From positions 1 to 64,000 of the forward strand of contig CALQTN020000014.1 of NCBI GenBank assembly GCA_943333505.2: DNA of 64,000 nucleotides, in the 5' to 3' direction. The notes beneath the pieces are model-generated. The model was not told where the DNA came from. It saw only the letters and a program-made list of their open reading frames with translations, and did not search any database. Positions 38,794 to 48,937 of this stretch are shown here, one piece after another. The stretch comes from Asaia bogorensis. GTDB taxonomy: Bacteria; Pseudomonadota; Alphaproteobacteria; Acetobacterales; Acetobacteraceae. The position numbers and the translations under genes are program-made. Numbering within the stretch: the stretch's first letter is position 1; each line of letters begins with the position of its first letter.

Positions 38794-39714
38794 TCATAGA
38801 CCCACGAGGCTACGGGCGAACTCGCCTGGATCGAACGGGCGCAAATCGGCGGCCTGTTCGCCAACACCGACCGCGTGGACCGGGATAGCGAAGGCCTCGG
38901 CCAACGCCACCACGATGCCGCCGCGCGCGCTCCCATCGAGCTTGGTGACCACCAGGCCGGTGATGTCGACCATGTCCTTGAAGACCTGAACCTGCTGGAT
39001 CGCGTTCTGCCCGGTGGTGGCATCGAGCACCAGCACGGTTGAATGTGGCGCGGTCGGGTCCTGCTTTTGCAAGACCCGGATGATCTTGCGCAGTTCTTCC
39101 ATCAGCGCGGATTTATTGTGCAGACGGCCGGCGGTATCGACCAGCAGCACATCGATATTGGCTGCGCGGGCTTTGGAGAGCGCATCGAAGGCGAGGCCGG
39201 CGGGGTCGGCATCCTGGACGCCAAAGATCACCTCGCAGCCGGTCCGCTGGCCCCAGACCTGCAATTGCTCGACCGCTGCCGCCCGGAACGTATCGCCGGC
39301 GACCATCATGCAGCGCAGGCCCTGTTCGCTGTAGAACTGGGCGAGCTTGCCGATCGTGGTGGTCTTGCCGGTGCCGTTCACGCCGACCATCAGCACGACA
39401 TGCGGATGGCGGTGGCGGTCGATCACCAATGGCTGCGCGACTGGCGCCAGAATTGCGGCAATTTCGTCGGCAAGGGCGGTCTTGATTTCCTGGTCGGTGA
39501 CTTCCCTACCGAAACGGCTACGGCGGAAATTGGCGATCACTTCCCCAGCGACCGCAGTGCCAAGATCGGCGGCGATCAGCAGGTCTTCGAGTTCCTCCAG
39601 TGCGGCATCATCAAGTTTGCGCTTGGTGAAAACGGCGGTGATCGAATTCGCGAGCTTTTCGGTGGTGCGCGACAGGCCTTGTTTTAGCCGCGAAAGGAAG
39701 CCGCCCAACGCCAT
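38794..39714 (-). CDS. ftsY: Signal recognition particle receptor FtsY
   Basis: FtsY docks ribosome-SRP complexes at the membrane. The 306 residues have a short basic N-terminus (LSRLKQGLSRTTEKLANSIT) in place of a long acidic A domain, then the NG GTPase domain: MVGVNGTGKTTTIGKLAQFY, AGDTFRAAAVEQL, VDTAGRLHNKSALMEEL, TKLDGSARGG. It is last in the conserved order dapF-mtaB-ftsY and starts directly before the mtaB stop. Confidence 0.95.
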   Translation of the reverse strand: MALGGFLSRLKQGLSRTTEKLANSITAVFTKRKLDDAALEELEDLLIAADLGTAVAGEVIANFRRSRFGREVTDQEIKTALADEIAAILAPVAQPLVIDRHRHPHVVLMVGVNGTGKTTTIGKLAQFYSEQGLRCMMVAGDTFRAAAVEQLQVWGQRTGCEVIFGVQDADPAGLAFDALSKARAANIDVLLVDTAGRLHNKSALMEELRKIIRVLQKQDPTAPHSTVLVLDATTGQNAIQQVQVFKDMVDITGLVVTKLDGSARGGIVVALAEAFAIPVHAVGVGEQAADLRPFDPGEFARSLVGL

Positions 39715-40938
39715 CTAAGCCGCCTCCGCAATTAAACCAGCAGCATCTGTGCCGGTGACCCTGGCGCGCAACAAGGTGCCTGGGGTCGCGGCAATGCGCA
39801 CCGGGGCGAAATGTTCGCTGTGGCCGGTGGCGTCTGATTCCGCCAGCACGGATATTTCCGCGCCAATCTGCGCCGCGTAAAACCGCGCCGCCTGCGCCTG
39901 CCCGGCCGCGCGCAGCCGGGCCGCGCGTTCGCGGCGGATCGCCACGGCCACTGCCGGCATCCGCGCCGCCGGGGTTCCAGGCCGCTCGCTATAGGGAAAC
40001 ACATGCAGGAACGGGATTTCGGCCTCTGTTACGAAGGCGAGGGTTTCGGCGAATAATTCCTCGGTCTCGGTCGGGAAGCCGGCGATCAGATCGGCGCCGA
40101 TGCCGATGCCGGGGCGCAAGGCGCGGGCACGGGCGATCACCGCGAGCGCATCGGCGCGCAGATGGCGGCGCTTCATCCGCTTCAAGATCAGGTCGGACCC
40201 GGCCTGCGCGGACAGGTGCAGATGCGGCATCAGGCGGGGTTGTTCCGCAATCAGGCGCCAGAGATCGGCGTCGATTTCGTTGGGATCGAGCGACGACAGG
40301 CGCAGGCGCGGCAATTCCGGCACCAGCGCCAGCAGCCGGCGGATCATCTGGCCGAGGCTCGGCTTGCCGGGCAGATCGGGGCCGTAGCTGGTGATATCAA
40401 CGCCGGTCAGCACGATTTCCTGATAGCCGGTGCCGACCAGCGCGCGGACCTGATCGACGATTGCGCCGATCGGCACGCTACGGCTTGGGCCCCGGCCGAA
40501 CGGGATGATGCAGAACGTGCACCGATGGTCGCAGCCCTGCTGGACCTGGACGAACGCGCGCGCCCGGCCGGCGAATTCGGTGACCAGATGGGCGGCAGTT
40601 TCGGTGGCCACCATGATGTCGGAGACTGCCGAGCCCGCGCCCACGGCCCAGCTTTCCGGTTGCAGCTTTTCGATATTGCCGAGCACACGGGTAACGCCAG
40701 GCATGGCTGCCCAGGTTTCCGGTGCGATCTGCGCGGCACAGCCGGTGACGATGATATGTGCGTCCGGCCGTTCGCGGTGGGCGCGGCGGATTGCCTGGCG
40801 GGCCTGCCGCTCGGCTTCGCCAGTGACCGCGCACGTGTTGACGATGATGGTATCGGACAACCCGGCGGCGTGGCCGCGCATGACTTCGGATTCGTAGGTG
40901 TTCAGCCGGCAGCCGAAAGTCAGTATTTCGGTCTTCAT
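39715..40938 (-). CDS. mtaB: tRNA t6A37 methylthiotransferase
   Basis: MtaB adds a methylthio group to t6A37 of tRNAs using two iron-sulfur clusters and radical SAM chemistry. The 407 residues begin [20 protein letters not shown]. The N-terminal UPF0004 cysteines are C10 (FGCRLN), NTCAVT and TGCAAQ. The radical-SAM CxxxCxxC is [20 protein letters not shown], and a TRAM-like C-terminal segment ends the protein. The ATG at 40938 overlaps the dapF stop (ATGA). The longer frame to 41172 is antisense to dapF codons and is not used. Confidence 0.95.
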   Translation of the reverse strand: MKTEILTFGCRLNTYESEVMRGHAAGLSDTIIVNTCAVTGEAERQARQAIRRAHRERPDAHIIVTGCAAQIAPETWAAMPGVTRVLGNIEKLQPESWAVGAGSAVSDIMVATETAAHLVTEFAGRARAFVQVQQGCDHRCTFCIIPFGRGPSRSVPIGAIVDQVRALVGTGYQEIVLTGVDITSYGPDLPGKPSLGQMIRRLLALVPELPRLRLSSLDPNEIDADLWRLIAEQPRLMPHLHLSAQAGSDLILKRMKRRHLRADALAVIARARALRPGIGIGADLIAGFPTETEELFAETLAFVTEAEIPFLHVFPYSERPGTPAARMPAVAVAIRRERAARLRAAGQAQAARFYAAQIGAEISVLAESDATGHSEHFAPVRIAATPGTLLRARVTGTDAAGLIAEAA

Positions 40939-41771
40939 GCCGGAAACACCGCGAGATCGATCTGGCCGACGAAAGAAATCGCCACCGGGCCGGTCATCAG
41001 CACATGGCCATCGTCGCGCCATTCCATATCCAGCACCCCGCCATCGGCGATGATGCTGGCGCGGCGGCCGGTCAAGCCACGGCGGGCGGCATTGACGATG
41101 GTGGCGCAGGCACCCGATCCGCAGGCCAGCGTCAATCCCGCGCTGCGCTCCCACAGGCGCAAACGGATGCAATCAGGGGAGAGGATTTGCGCAAAGCCGA
41201 TATTGGCGCGCTCCGGGAAAATCGCCGCATGTTCCAGGGCGCGGCCGAGGGTGACGACATCGAGCGCTTCGACATCATCCACAAAGAATGTCGCATGCGG
41301 ATTGCCCATCGATAGGGCGGCGGGGTCGGCAACCGGGCCAAGGGCGAGCGGCACATGCAGCGTGTCCGTGGCCGACGCCAGCGGTACGTCCTGCCAGCCG
41401 AGGCGGGCCGCGCCCATATCGACGGTGATGCGGCCATCGGCGAGGATTTGCGCGGGCAGCAAGCCGGAAATGGTTTGAATGACGGGCGCTAAATTGCCGG
41501 TTTCGGCGTGCAGCAGATGCGCGACGCAGCGTGTCGCGTTGCCACAGGCACCCGCCTCGGAGCCATCCGGATTGCGAATGCGCATGAAAACGCTGGCGGT
41601 TGAACCGGGTGGCAGCGGTTCGAGCACGATAAACTGGTCGCACCCGACGCCACGATGGCGATCGGCGATGGCGGCGGCGCGGCTGGCAGTCAGGCCAAGC
41701 GCGTGCGGGCGTTCGTCAAAAATGACGAAGTCATTCCCGCAGCCATGCATCTTGACGAACTGGGTGAGCAT
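40935..41771 (-). CDS. dapF: Diaminopimelate epimerase
   Basis: DapF interconverts LL- and meso-diaminopimelate for lysine and peptidoglycan synthesis. The 278 residues show [20 protein letters not shown], the first catalytic Cys in [18 protein letters not shown], and the second in [19 protein letters not shown]. Length is normal. It heads the dapF-mtaB-ftsY operon. A strong hairpin lies just upstream at 41791-41818, between it and ahcY. Confidence 0.97.
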   Translation of the reverse strand: MLTQFVKMHGCGNDFVIFDERPHALGLTASRAAAIADRHRGVGCDQFIVLEPLPPGSTASVFMRIRNPDGSEAGACGNATRCVAHLLHAETGNLAPVIQTISGLLPAQILADGRITVDMGAARLGWQDVPLASATDTLHVPLALGPVADPAALSMGNPHATFFVDDVEALDVVTLGRALEHAAIFPERANIGFAQILSPDCIRLRLWERSAGLTLACGSGACATIVNAARRGLTGRRASIIADGGVLDMEWRDDGHVLMTGPVAISFVGQIDLAVFPA

Positions 41772-41790
41772 GGCCGGGGTTATAGGGCGT

Positions 41791-41818
41791 GGCTGCCACC
41801 CCGCAAAGGGTGGCAGCC
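41791..41818. terminator. Hairpin after ahcY, upstream of dapF
   Basis: A perfect 11-bp inverted repeat, GGCTGCCACCC (41791-41801) and GGGTGGCAGCC (41808-41818), has the loop CGCAAA. It starts 7 nt after the ahcY stop on the minus strand. No T-run follows, so it could be a stem that protects the transcript end or an inefficient terminator before dapF. Confidence 0.6.
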
Positions 41819-41825
41819 GCGTAGC

Positions 41826-43118
<1,293 letters not shown>

Positions 43119-43150
43119 GATGATGCTCCTGCTTCGGTTGGCGGGCATAT

Positions 43151-43166
43151 ATAAGGATATTGTTAT
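43151..43166. promoter_or_regulatory. AT-rich imperfect palindrome upstream of ahcY
   Basis: ATAAGGATATTGTTAT is symmetric at 12 of 16 positions and stands out in a GC-rich genome. It lies about 33 nt upstream of the ahcY start. It resembles the ATAAAGATATCTTTAT-type sites that SahR-like regulators use in front of methionine-cycle genes. It may also overlap the ahcY -10 region. This is a motif resemblance only. Confidence 0.35.
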
Positions 43167-43286
43167 GTCCGCAAGTGATTGCTGCTTGAGGGTATGGGAT
43201 TGGAGTTATGCTGGGTGGCCCCAATGGACAGGCAAACGGTTCTGCGGGCATGATAGCGCGATCAAATTGCCGAGGAAGAAACCGCC

Positions 43287-44567
43287 ATGCAGAAAATCCG
43301 TCGTCGTTCCATGCTTGCCGGGGCTGCCGGCATGCTCGCCGTGCCCCAACTGGGCCGTGCGCAGGCTGCCAAGCCGCGCCTGACCGCGATTTCGCAGTGG
43401 AGCGCCGGCAGTGATGGTGCGGCGATCTCCGCGCTCGGCAAGAAGTTCGAGGAACGCGGTGGCCTGTGGCAGCATTCGCCGGTGCCGGGCTTCACCACCG
43501 AGATGATGAACAAGCTGCGGGCGCAGATCCTGGCCGGTGATCCGCCGGCCTGTTCGCAGCTGAAAGGCCCGGAAATCGCCGCATGGTCGAAGATCGCGCC
43601 GACGGTCAATCTGGATGCGATTGTGGCGGCCGCTGGCTACGAAAAAGTTGTGGCGCCCGATCTGGCGCGTCTGCACAAGCCGGGTGGCAAATGGGCGGCG
43701 CTGCCGCTGCAGATTTATCGCACCAACACCTTGTTCGTGTCCAAGCGCGGCCTCGATCGCGCCAAGGCCGACAAGCTGCCGACCACCTGGGCGGAGTTCA
43801 ATGCACTCGCCGAGAAGATGCAGGCCGCAGGCATGAAAAATCCGATATCGAACGGTGGCAGCCGCGCCGATGACGGGCAGAAATTCGAAGCCTGCCTCGC
43901 CGGCATCAGCCCAACCGCGTATCGCGCGGCGATCATGAACCTCGACGCCAAGGCGCTTAAAGGCCCGGAAATGCTGGCAGCCTTTGCCCAGCTGCGCAAA
44001 ATCGCCAGCTGGATGGACCCCAACACCGCAGCCCAGCCCTATGCCGTGCATCTGCCCAAGCTCATCGCCGGTGAGATGGGCATGATGATCCAGGGCGGCT
44101 GGGCGCAAGGCGTGCTGCTCAACGCAGGCTTCAAGCTCGACGACTTCATCATCGCACCTGGCCCGACCGATAACGGCAAGCCGGTCTTCATCCTCAACGC
44201 CGACGCCTTTATCTTCTGGCAGCGCAAGGAAGCCGATCTGCAGGAAGGCCAGAAGCTGATGGCGGAACTCGTCATGCAGCCGGCGATCCAGACGATGTAC
44301 TCGCAGATCACCGGATCGATCCCTGTGCGCACCGACGTCGATCTGTCCGGCCCCGGCTGGTCCGACGGCCAGCGCGAGGCAGCGAAGACCTTGAAGGATT
44401 CGGTCGCCGCCAACCAGGTCGTGCTCAGCCTCGCCCACAACATGGCCCAGGAAAACGGCATGACGGCGGCGATGATCGATGTCATCACCGAATACGTAAA
44501 GGACCGCACCATCACCCCAGAAAAGGCCGTCACCCGGCTGACCGAGGCGGTTGAGGGCGCGCGTTGA
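43287..44567 (+). CDS. Sugar ABC transporter substrate-binding protein
   Basis: This periplasmic receptor has 426 residues. The start MQKIRRRSMLAGAAGMLAVP, followed by QLGRAQA, is a signal peptide with a twin-Arg-like RRR. The mature part has AISQWSAGSDGAAISALGKK, MMNKLRAQILAGDPPACSQL, NTLFVSKRGLDRAKADKLPT TW and MMIQGGWAQGVLL, the layout of glucose/mannose-type binding proteins. It heads a four-gene operon that overlaps the first permease by 4 nt. The sugar is inferred from family only. Confidence 0.9.
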   Translation: MQKIRRRSMLAGAAGMLAVPQLGRAQAAKPRLTAISQWSAGSDGAAISALGKKFEERGGLWQHSPVPGFTTEMMNKLRAQILAGDPPACSQLKGPEIAAWSKIAPTVNLDAIVAAAGYEKVVAPDLARLHKPGGKWAALPLQIYRTNTLFVSKRGLDRAKADKLPTTWAEFNALAEKMQAAGMKNPISNGGSRADDGQKFEACLAGISPTAYRAAIMNLDAKALKGPEMLAAFAQLRKIASWMDPNTAAQPYAVHLPKLIAGEMGMMIQGGWAQGVLLNAGFKLDDFIIAPGPTDNGKPVFILNADAFIFWQRKEADLQEGQKLMAELVMQPAIQTMYSQITGSIPVRTDVDLSGPGWSDGQREAAKTLKDSVAANQVVLSLAHNMAQENGMTAAMIDVITEYVKDRTITPEKAVTRLTEAVEGAR

Positions 44568-45448
44568 AGCTAAATCTGCGTCGCATACCGGAATATCTGG
44601 TGATCTGGGTCCCGCTGCTGCTGGCAGCGGGACAGATTGTGACGTTCGCCCTGTGGACGACGTGGATTTCCTTTACCTCGGCCACGCTGATGCCGAGCGG
44701 GGACTGGGTCGGGCTGAAGAACTACACCAACGTGCTCGCCACACGGAACTGGAAGATCGCGTTCGATAACCTGCTGATCTTCGGGTTCGGCTTTGTGATC
44801 CTGACCGCGTTGACGGGGCTGTTCCTGGCGATCCTGCTGGACCAGCGCATCCGGGGGGAGAACGTGCTGCGGTCGATCTTCCTCTACCCGCTGGCATTGT
44901 CGTTTGTTGTGACCGGGACGGCGTGGTCCTGGCTGCTAAACCCCGGCATGGGGGTGCAGAAGCTGGTCAACGATCTGGGCTGGACCGGGTTCCGGTTTGA
45001 CTGGCTGGTCGATCGCGACATGGCGATCTGGACCATCGTCATCGCCGGCATCTGGCAGTCATCGGGGTTTGCGATGGCGTTGTTCCTGGCCGGGCTGCGA
45101 TCGGTCGAGGCCGATCTGATCAAGGCCGCGCAAATCGATGGCGCCGGACCGTTTCGGCTTTACACGCGGGTGATCCTGCCGTCGCTGTGGCCGATTGTGA
45201 TCGCGGTGATGGTGATCCTGATCCAGACCGGCATCCGCACCTTCGATCTGGTGCGCGCGCTCACCGGCGGTGGGCCGGGCATCGCCACCCAACTTCCTGC
45301 CCTGGTGATTTATGATTTCATGTTCCAGCGCGGCCAGCTTGGCCGTGGCTCGGCGGCGGCGGTGCTGATGCTGCTGACTTTGGCCGCGGTGCTGCTGCCT
45401 TATGCCATCTGGAAATATGTCCAACGCCGGCGCGCCGCCAATGCGTGA
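44564..45448 (+). CDS. Sugar ABC transporter permease 1
   Basis: This 294-residue inner-membrane permease has about six helices (VIWVPLLLAAGQIVTFALWT first) and the EAA loop SVEADLIKAAQIDGAGPFRL. FDLVRALTGGGPGIATQLPA is the conserved periplasmic end of CUT1 permeases of the glucose/mannose group. The start overlaps the binding-protein stop by 4 nt, and the end overlaps the second permease. Confidence 0.92.
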   Translation: MKLNLRRIPEYLVIWVPLLLAAGQIVTFALWTTWISFTSATLMPSGDWVGLKNYTNVLATRNWKIAFDNLLIFGFGFVILTALTGLFLAILLDQRIRGENVLRSIFLYPLALSFVVTGTAWSWLLNPGMGVQKLVNDLGWTGFRFDWLVDRDMAIWTIVIAGIWQSSGFAMALFLAGLRSVEADLIKAAQIDGAGPFRLYTRVILPSLWPIVIAVMVILIQTGIRTFDLVRALTGGGPGIATQLPALVIYDFMFQRGQLGRGSAAAVLMLLTLAAVLLPYAIWKYVQRRRAANA

Positions 45449-46292
45449 CCGTTCCTGGGGCCGGATTGCGGTCTATGTCGTGGTGTGGGCGCTGGCCGCC
45501 GGCTACCTGGTGCCGTTCGGCGTGGTGCTGCTGAACTCGTTCCGCACCGCCGAGGAAATTGCCCAGACATCGATGATCGGCTGGCCGACAACGTGGGTAT
45601 ACGACAACTATACTGCCGCCTGGGCGACGTACTGCATCGCCCAGACCTGCAATGGCATTCAGCCCTATATGTGGAATTCGGCGCTGGTGACAGTTCCGGC
45701 AACCATCATATCGACGCTGCTGGGCGCGGTGGCGGGTTACTCGATCTCGCTGTGGCGGTTCCGCGGCGACAGCTGGATTTTCGGGCTGGTCACCATGGGC
45801 GTGTTCCTGCCCGAACAGATGCGACTGATCCCGTGGACGATTGTGCTGCGCGACCTCGGGATGACCAACACCATCGCCGGGCTGGTGATGATCCACACCA
45901 TCCAGGGCCTCAGCTTCACCACCTTGTTCTGCCGCAACTACTACGTCGCGATCCCGGTAGATTTGATGAAGGCGGCGCGCATCGATGGTGCCGGGTTCTT
46001 CCGGATTTTCTGGCGCATCGTGCTGCCACTGTCACCGCCGATCCTGATTGTGACGGTGATCTGGCAATTCACCCATATCTGGAATGAATTCCTCTACGGC
46101 GTCACCTTCACCACCGGCCAGCAGCAGCCGGTGACGGCCGCGTTGATCGCGCTGTCGGCGTCGGTGGCCGACGTGCCGCAGCACGGCATCCAGAGCGCGG
46201 CAGTGGTCGTCGCCGCATTGCCGACCTTGCTCGTCTATCTGTTCGGCGGGCGTTATTTTGTGCGTGGCCTGACCGCCGGCGCGGTGAAGTAG
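45441..46292 (+). CDS. Sugar ABC transporter permease 2
   Basis: This partner permease has 283 residues from the ATG at 45441, which overlaps the first permease by 8 nt. Helices begin at WGRIAVYVVVWALAAGYLVP. The EAA loop is DLMKAARIDGAGFFRIFWRI, and WQFTHIWNEFLYGVTFTTGQ is typical of the MalG-like partner. An earlier in-frame ATG at 45402 would enlarge the overlap with no conserved residues. Confidence 0.92.
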   Translation: MRDRSWGRIAVYVVVWALAAGYLVPFGVVLLNSFRTAEEIAQTSMIGWPTTWVYDNYTAAWATYCIAQTCNGIQPYMWNSALVTVPATIISTLLGAVAGYSISLWRFRGDSWIFGLVTMGVFLPEQMRLIPWTIVLRDLGMTNTIAGLVMIHTIQGLSFTTLFCRNYYVAIPVDLMKAARIDGAGFFRIFWRIVLPLSPPILIVTVIWQFTHIWNEFLYGVTFTTGQQQPVTAALIALSASVADVPQHGIQSAAVVVAALPTLLVYLFGGRYFVRGLTAGAVK

Positions 46293-46301
46293 GAACGATC
46301 A

Positions 46302-47378
46302 ATGTCCGCCTTGATGATCCGCGATCTGCATAAACGCTTTGGGTCGGTCGATGTCCTGAAAGGCGTGAACCTCGACATCGAAAGCGGGGAGTTCACCGTG
46401 CTGGTGGGCCCGTCGGGCTGTGGCAAATCGACCTTGCTGAATATCGTCGCCGGGCTGGAAAAACCGTCGGGCGGCACGATTGAGATTGGCGGGCGGGTGG
46501 TCAATGATGTCGCCCCGTCTGACCGTGACATTGCGATGGTGTTCCAGTCCTACGCGCTCTACCCGTCGATGACCGTGCGGCAGAACATCACCTTCGGGAT
46601 GGAATGCCGCAACGTGCCGAAACCTGCCCGCGACAAGGCGGTCGAACACGTCTCGAAGCTGCTGCAGATCGAGCCGCTGCTGAACCGCAAGCCGTCCCAG
46701 CTTTCCGGCGGCCAGCGCCAGCGTGTGGCGATGGGGCGGGCTTTGGTGCGCGACCCGCTGCTGTTTCTGTTCGATGAACCGCTGTCCAACCTCGACGCCA
46801 AGTTGCGGGTCGAAATGCGCGCCGAGATCAAGCAACTGCACGCGCGCATCGGCACCACCATCGTCTACGTGACCCATGATCAGGTCGAGGCGATGACAAT
46901 GGCGACCCGGATTGCGGTTATGCACCAGGGCGAGGTGCAGCAATTCGCCGATCCCGAAACGGTTTACAACCGCCCGGCCAATCTGTTCGTTGCCCGCTTC
47001 ATGGGCGCGCCGCCGATGAATACCCTGCCGGCGCGGATTGATGGTGGGTCGCAGGTGATCATCGGCGATGGCAGCGTGAGCTTGCCGATTGCGGCCGAGG
47101 GATTGGGCGCGCGCGACGTGGTGCTGGGCATCCGGCCGGAATGCATCGCCGAGCCGGGGCGCCGGTTTGGCGAGACCGAGCCGCGGATCATTCGCGCCAA
47201 GGTCGAAATGACCGAACCGACCGGTGCCGAAACCATCGTGACCTTGCGGCTGGCTGGGGAAAAAGTGATTGCCCGGGTGGCGCCGGATGTTCGGCTGGCG
47301 GTGGGCGCGGAAGCGGAGTTCGCCATCGACGTGCGCAAATTATGCCTGTTTGATCCGAAGACCGAGCGATTGATTTGA
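46302..47378 (+). CDS. ABC transporter ATP-binding protein, UgpC/MalK-like
   Basis: This is the energising subunit, 358 residues. Walker A is LVGPSGCGKSTLLNIVAGLE, the Q-loop VFQSYALYPSMTV, the signature LSGGQRQRVAMGRALVRDP, Walker B LFLFDEPLSNLDAKLR, and the switch His is in YVTHDQVEAMTM. A C-terminal MOP/TOBE domain follows (about 240-358), as in MalK, where it carries regulation. It completes the binding protein-permease-permease-ATPase operon. The Ugp-like importer at 27-31 kb lacks its own ATPase and might share this one (speculation). Confidence 0.95.
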   Translation: MSALMIRDLHKRFGSVDVLKGVNLDIESGEFTVLVGPSGCGKSTLLNIVAGLEKPSGGTIEIGGRVVNDVAPSDRDIAMVFQSYALYPSMTVRQNITFGMECRNVPKPARDKAVEHVSKLLQIEPLLNRKPSQLSGGQRQRVAMGRALVRDPLLFLFDEPLSNLDAKLRVEMRAEIKQLHARIGTTIVYVTHDQVEAMTMATRIAVMHQGEVQQFADPETVYNRPANLFVARFMGAPPMNTLPARIDGGSQVIIGDGSVSLPIAAEGLGARDVVLGIRPECIAEPGRRFGETEPRIIRAKVEMTEPTGAETIVTLRLAGEKVIARVAPDVRLAVGAEAEFAIDVRKLCLFDPKTERLI

Positions 47379-47429
47379 GGGTCGAGGCGGTGCGCTGCTA
47401 TCATCGCGCGTCGCACCAAGGATAATTGC

Positions 47430-48314
47430 ATGACCCCCGCCAGTATGACCGGATTTGCCCATTGCGAGGGCCATAAGGATGGGGTGGCGTGGCGCTGGGA
47501 GCTGCGGAGCGTCAACGGGCGCGGGTTGGAGTTGCGGTTTCGGCTGCCGAACGGGTTTGACCCGTTGGAAACCGCGCTGAAGGAGGCTGCTGCCAAGCGC
47601 CTCAAGCGTGGCAACGTGACCGCCAATCTTAGCATCAAACGCGACGAGGTGTCGCGCATGGCGCCCGATCCGGCGGTGCTCGACCAGATGCTGGCGCTGG
47701 CAACCGCCTTGGCCGCGCGCATTCCGGGCAGCGCGCCGCCGCGTGCCGAGGCTTTGCTGGCATTGCCGGGCGTGTTGCGGGCGAACCAGGCCGAGCCCGA
47801 CGCGTTTTCGGCGGCTTTGCTGGCAGATGTAAGGGCCGGGTTTGACGCGGCTTTGCTGGGGCTGGCCGATGCGCGGCTGGCCGAGGGCGCGCGGCTTGGG
47901 GTGATCATGCGCACCCAGATCGATGAGGTTACCACCTTGGCGGCAACAGCGGCGACCGAGGCTGCCGACCAGCCTGCCGCCCAGCAGGCGCGGATGATGG
48001 CGGTTGTTGCCAGCCTGCTCGCTGAACAACCGGCCTTGCCGGCGGAACGGATTGCCCAGGAGGTTGCGATCCTGGCGGCAAAATCCGATGTGCGGGAAGA
48101 ACTCGATCGGTTATCGGCGCATCTCGGCGCGGCCAATGCGCTGCTGGTGGAAGGCGAGAATATCGGCCGGCGGTTCGAGTTTCTGTTGCAGGAGTTTAAC
48201 CGCGAGGTGAACACGCTGTGCAGCAAATCGGCGTCAATCGCGCTGACTGCGACCGGGTTGAAGCTGAAAGCCACGCTCGAGCAATTGCGCGAGCAGGTGG
48301 CGAACGTCGAATGA
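47430..48314 (+). CDS. YicC family endoribonuclease
   Basis: The 294 residues begin MTPASMTGFAHCEGHKDGVA and contain RWELRSVNGRGLELRFRLPN GFD, RGNVTANLSIKR and the C-terminal EGENIGRRFEFLLQEFNREV NTLCSKS. These match the YicC/YloC family, members of which cleave RNA and are linked to stationary-phase small-RNA turnover in E. coli. It overlaps gmk by 4 nt, a widely conserved pairing. Confidence 0.93.
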   Translation: MTPASMTGFAHCEGHKDGVAWRWELRSVNGRGLELRFRLPNGFDPLETALKEAAAKRLKRGNVTANLSIKRDEVSRMAPDPAVLDQMLALATALAARIPGSAPPRAEALLALPGVLRANQAEPDAFSAALLADVRAGFDAALLGLADARLAEGARLGVIMRTQIDEVTTLAATAATEAADQPAAQQARMMAVVASLLAEQPALPAERIAQEVAILAAKSDVREELDRLSAHLGAANALLVEGENIGRRFEFLLQEFNREVNTLCSKSASIALTATGLKLKATLEQLREQVANVE

Positions 48315-48931
48315 TCGCGCGTCGGGGGGTTTGCCTGGTGCTGGCGGCGGCATCGGGCACCGGCAAAACATCGCTGTCGCGCAAGATGATCGCGGCGGAC
48401 AGCAATCTGGCGCTGTCGATCAGCATGACCACCCGGGCGCCGCGCGAGGGCGAGATTGACGGGGTGCATTATTTGTTTCGCAGCCAGGCCGCGTTTGATG
48501 CGCTGGTGGCGGAAAACGGCTTTCTTGAACACGCCCATGTGTTTGGCCGCAGCTACGGCACGCCGCGTGCGCCGGTGGAAAACGCGCTGGCGGTGGGGCG
48601 GGACGTGTTGTTCGATATTGACTGGCAGGGGCATCGGCTGTTGCGCGCGGCGTTGCCGGGCGATGTGGTGGGGGTGTTCATCCTGCCGCCGAGCGTAGAC
48701 GCGCTGGCGGACCGGCTGCGCGGGCGCGGCGATCCGGATGATGCGGTGGCAAAGCGGATGGCGGCGGCGGTAGCAGAAATGTCGCATGCCGGGGAGTTTG
48801 ATCATGTGCTGGTCAATGATGATTTCAACAGAACGCTGGGGGAGCTGACGGCGGTTCTGGCGGCGGCGCGGCGTGCGACGCATCGGTTGGTTGGGTTGGA
48901 TGATGTGCTGGCGGGGTTGGGGGTGGGGTGA
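48311..48931 (+). CDS. gmk: Guanylate kinase
   Basis: Gmk phosphorylates GMP to GDP. The 206 residues have the P-loop LAAASGTGKTSLSRKMIA, the GMP-binding SISMTTRAPREGEIDGVHYL and EHAHVFGRSYGTPRAPVENA, and DIDWQGHRLL. Length is normal. The ATG at 48311 overlaps the yicC stop. The coding sequence ends 6 nt before the most degenerate CRISPR repeat. Confidence 0.95.
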   Translation: MIARRGVCLVLAAASGTGKTSLSRKMIAADSNLALSISMTTRAPREGEIDGVHYLFRSQAAFDALVAENGFLEHAHVFGRSYGTPRAPVENALAVGRDVLFDIDWQGHRLLRAALPGDVVGVFILPPSVDALADRLRGRGDPDDAVAKRMAAAVAEMSHAGEFDHVLVNDDFNRTLGELTAVLAAARRATHRLVGLDDVLAGLGVG

Positions 48932-48937
48932 TTGGGG

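Noticed and set aside
40939-41172. A 78-codon N-terminal extension of MtaB
   Set aside because: It lies within dapF in a different frame. The family start [10 protein letters not shown] coincides with an ATGA overlap.
43119-43286. A SAM/SAH riboswitch in the ahcY leader
   Set aside because: No conserved helices or core could be recognised by eye. Only the short AT-rich palindrome stands out.
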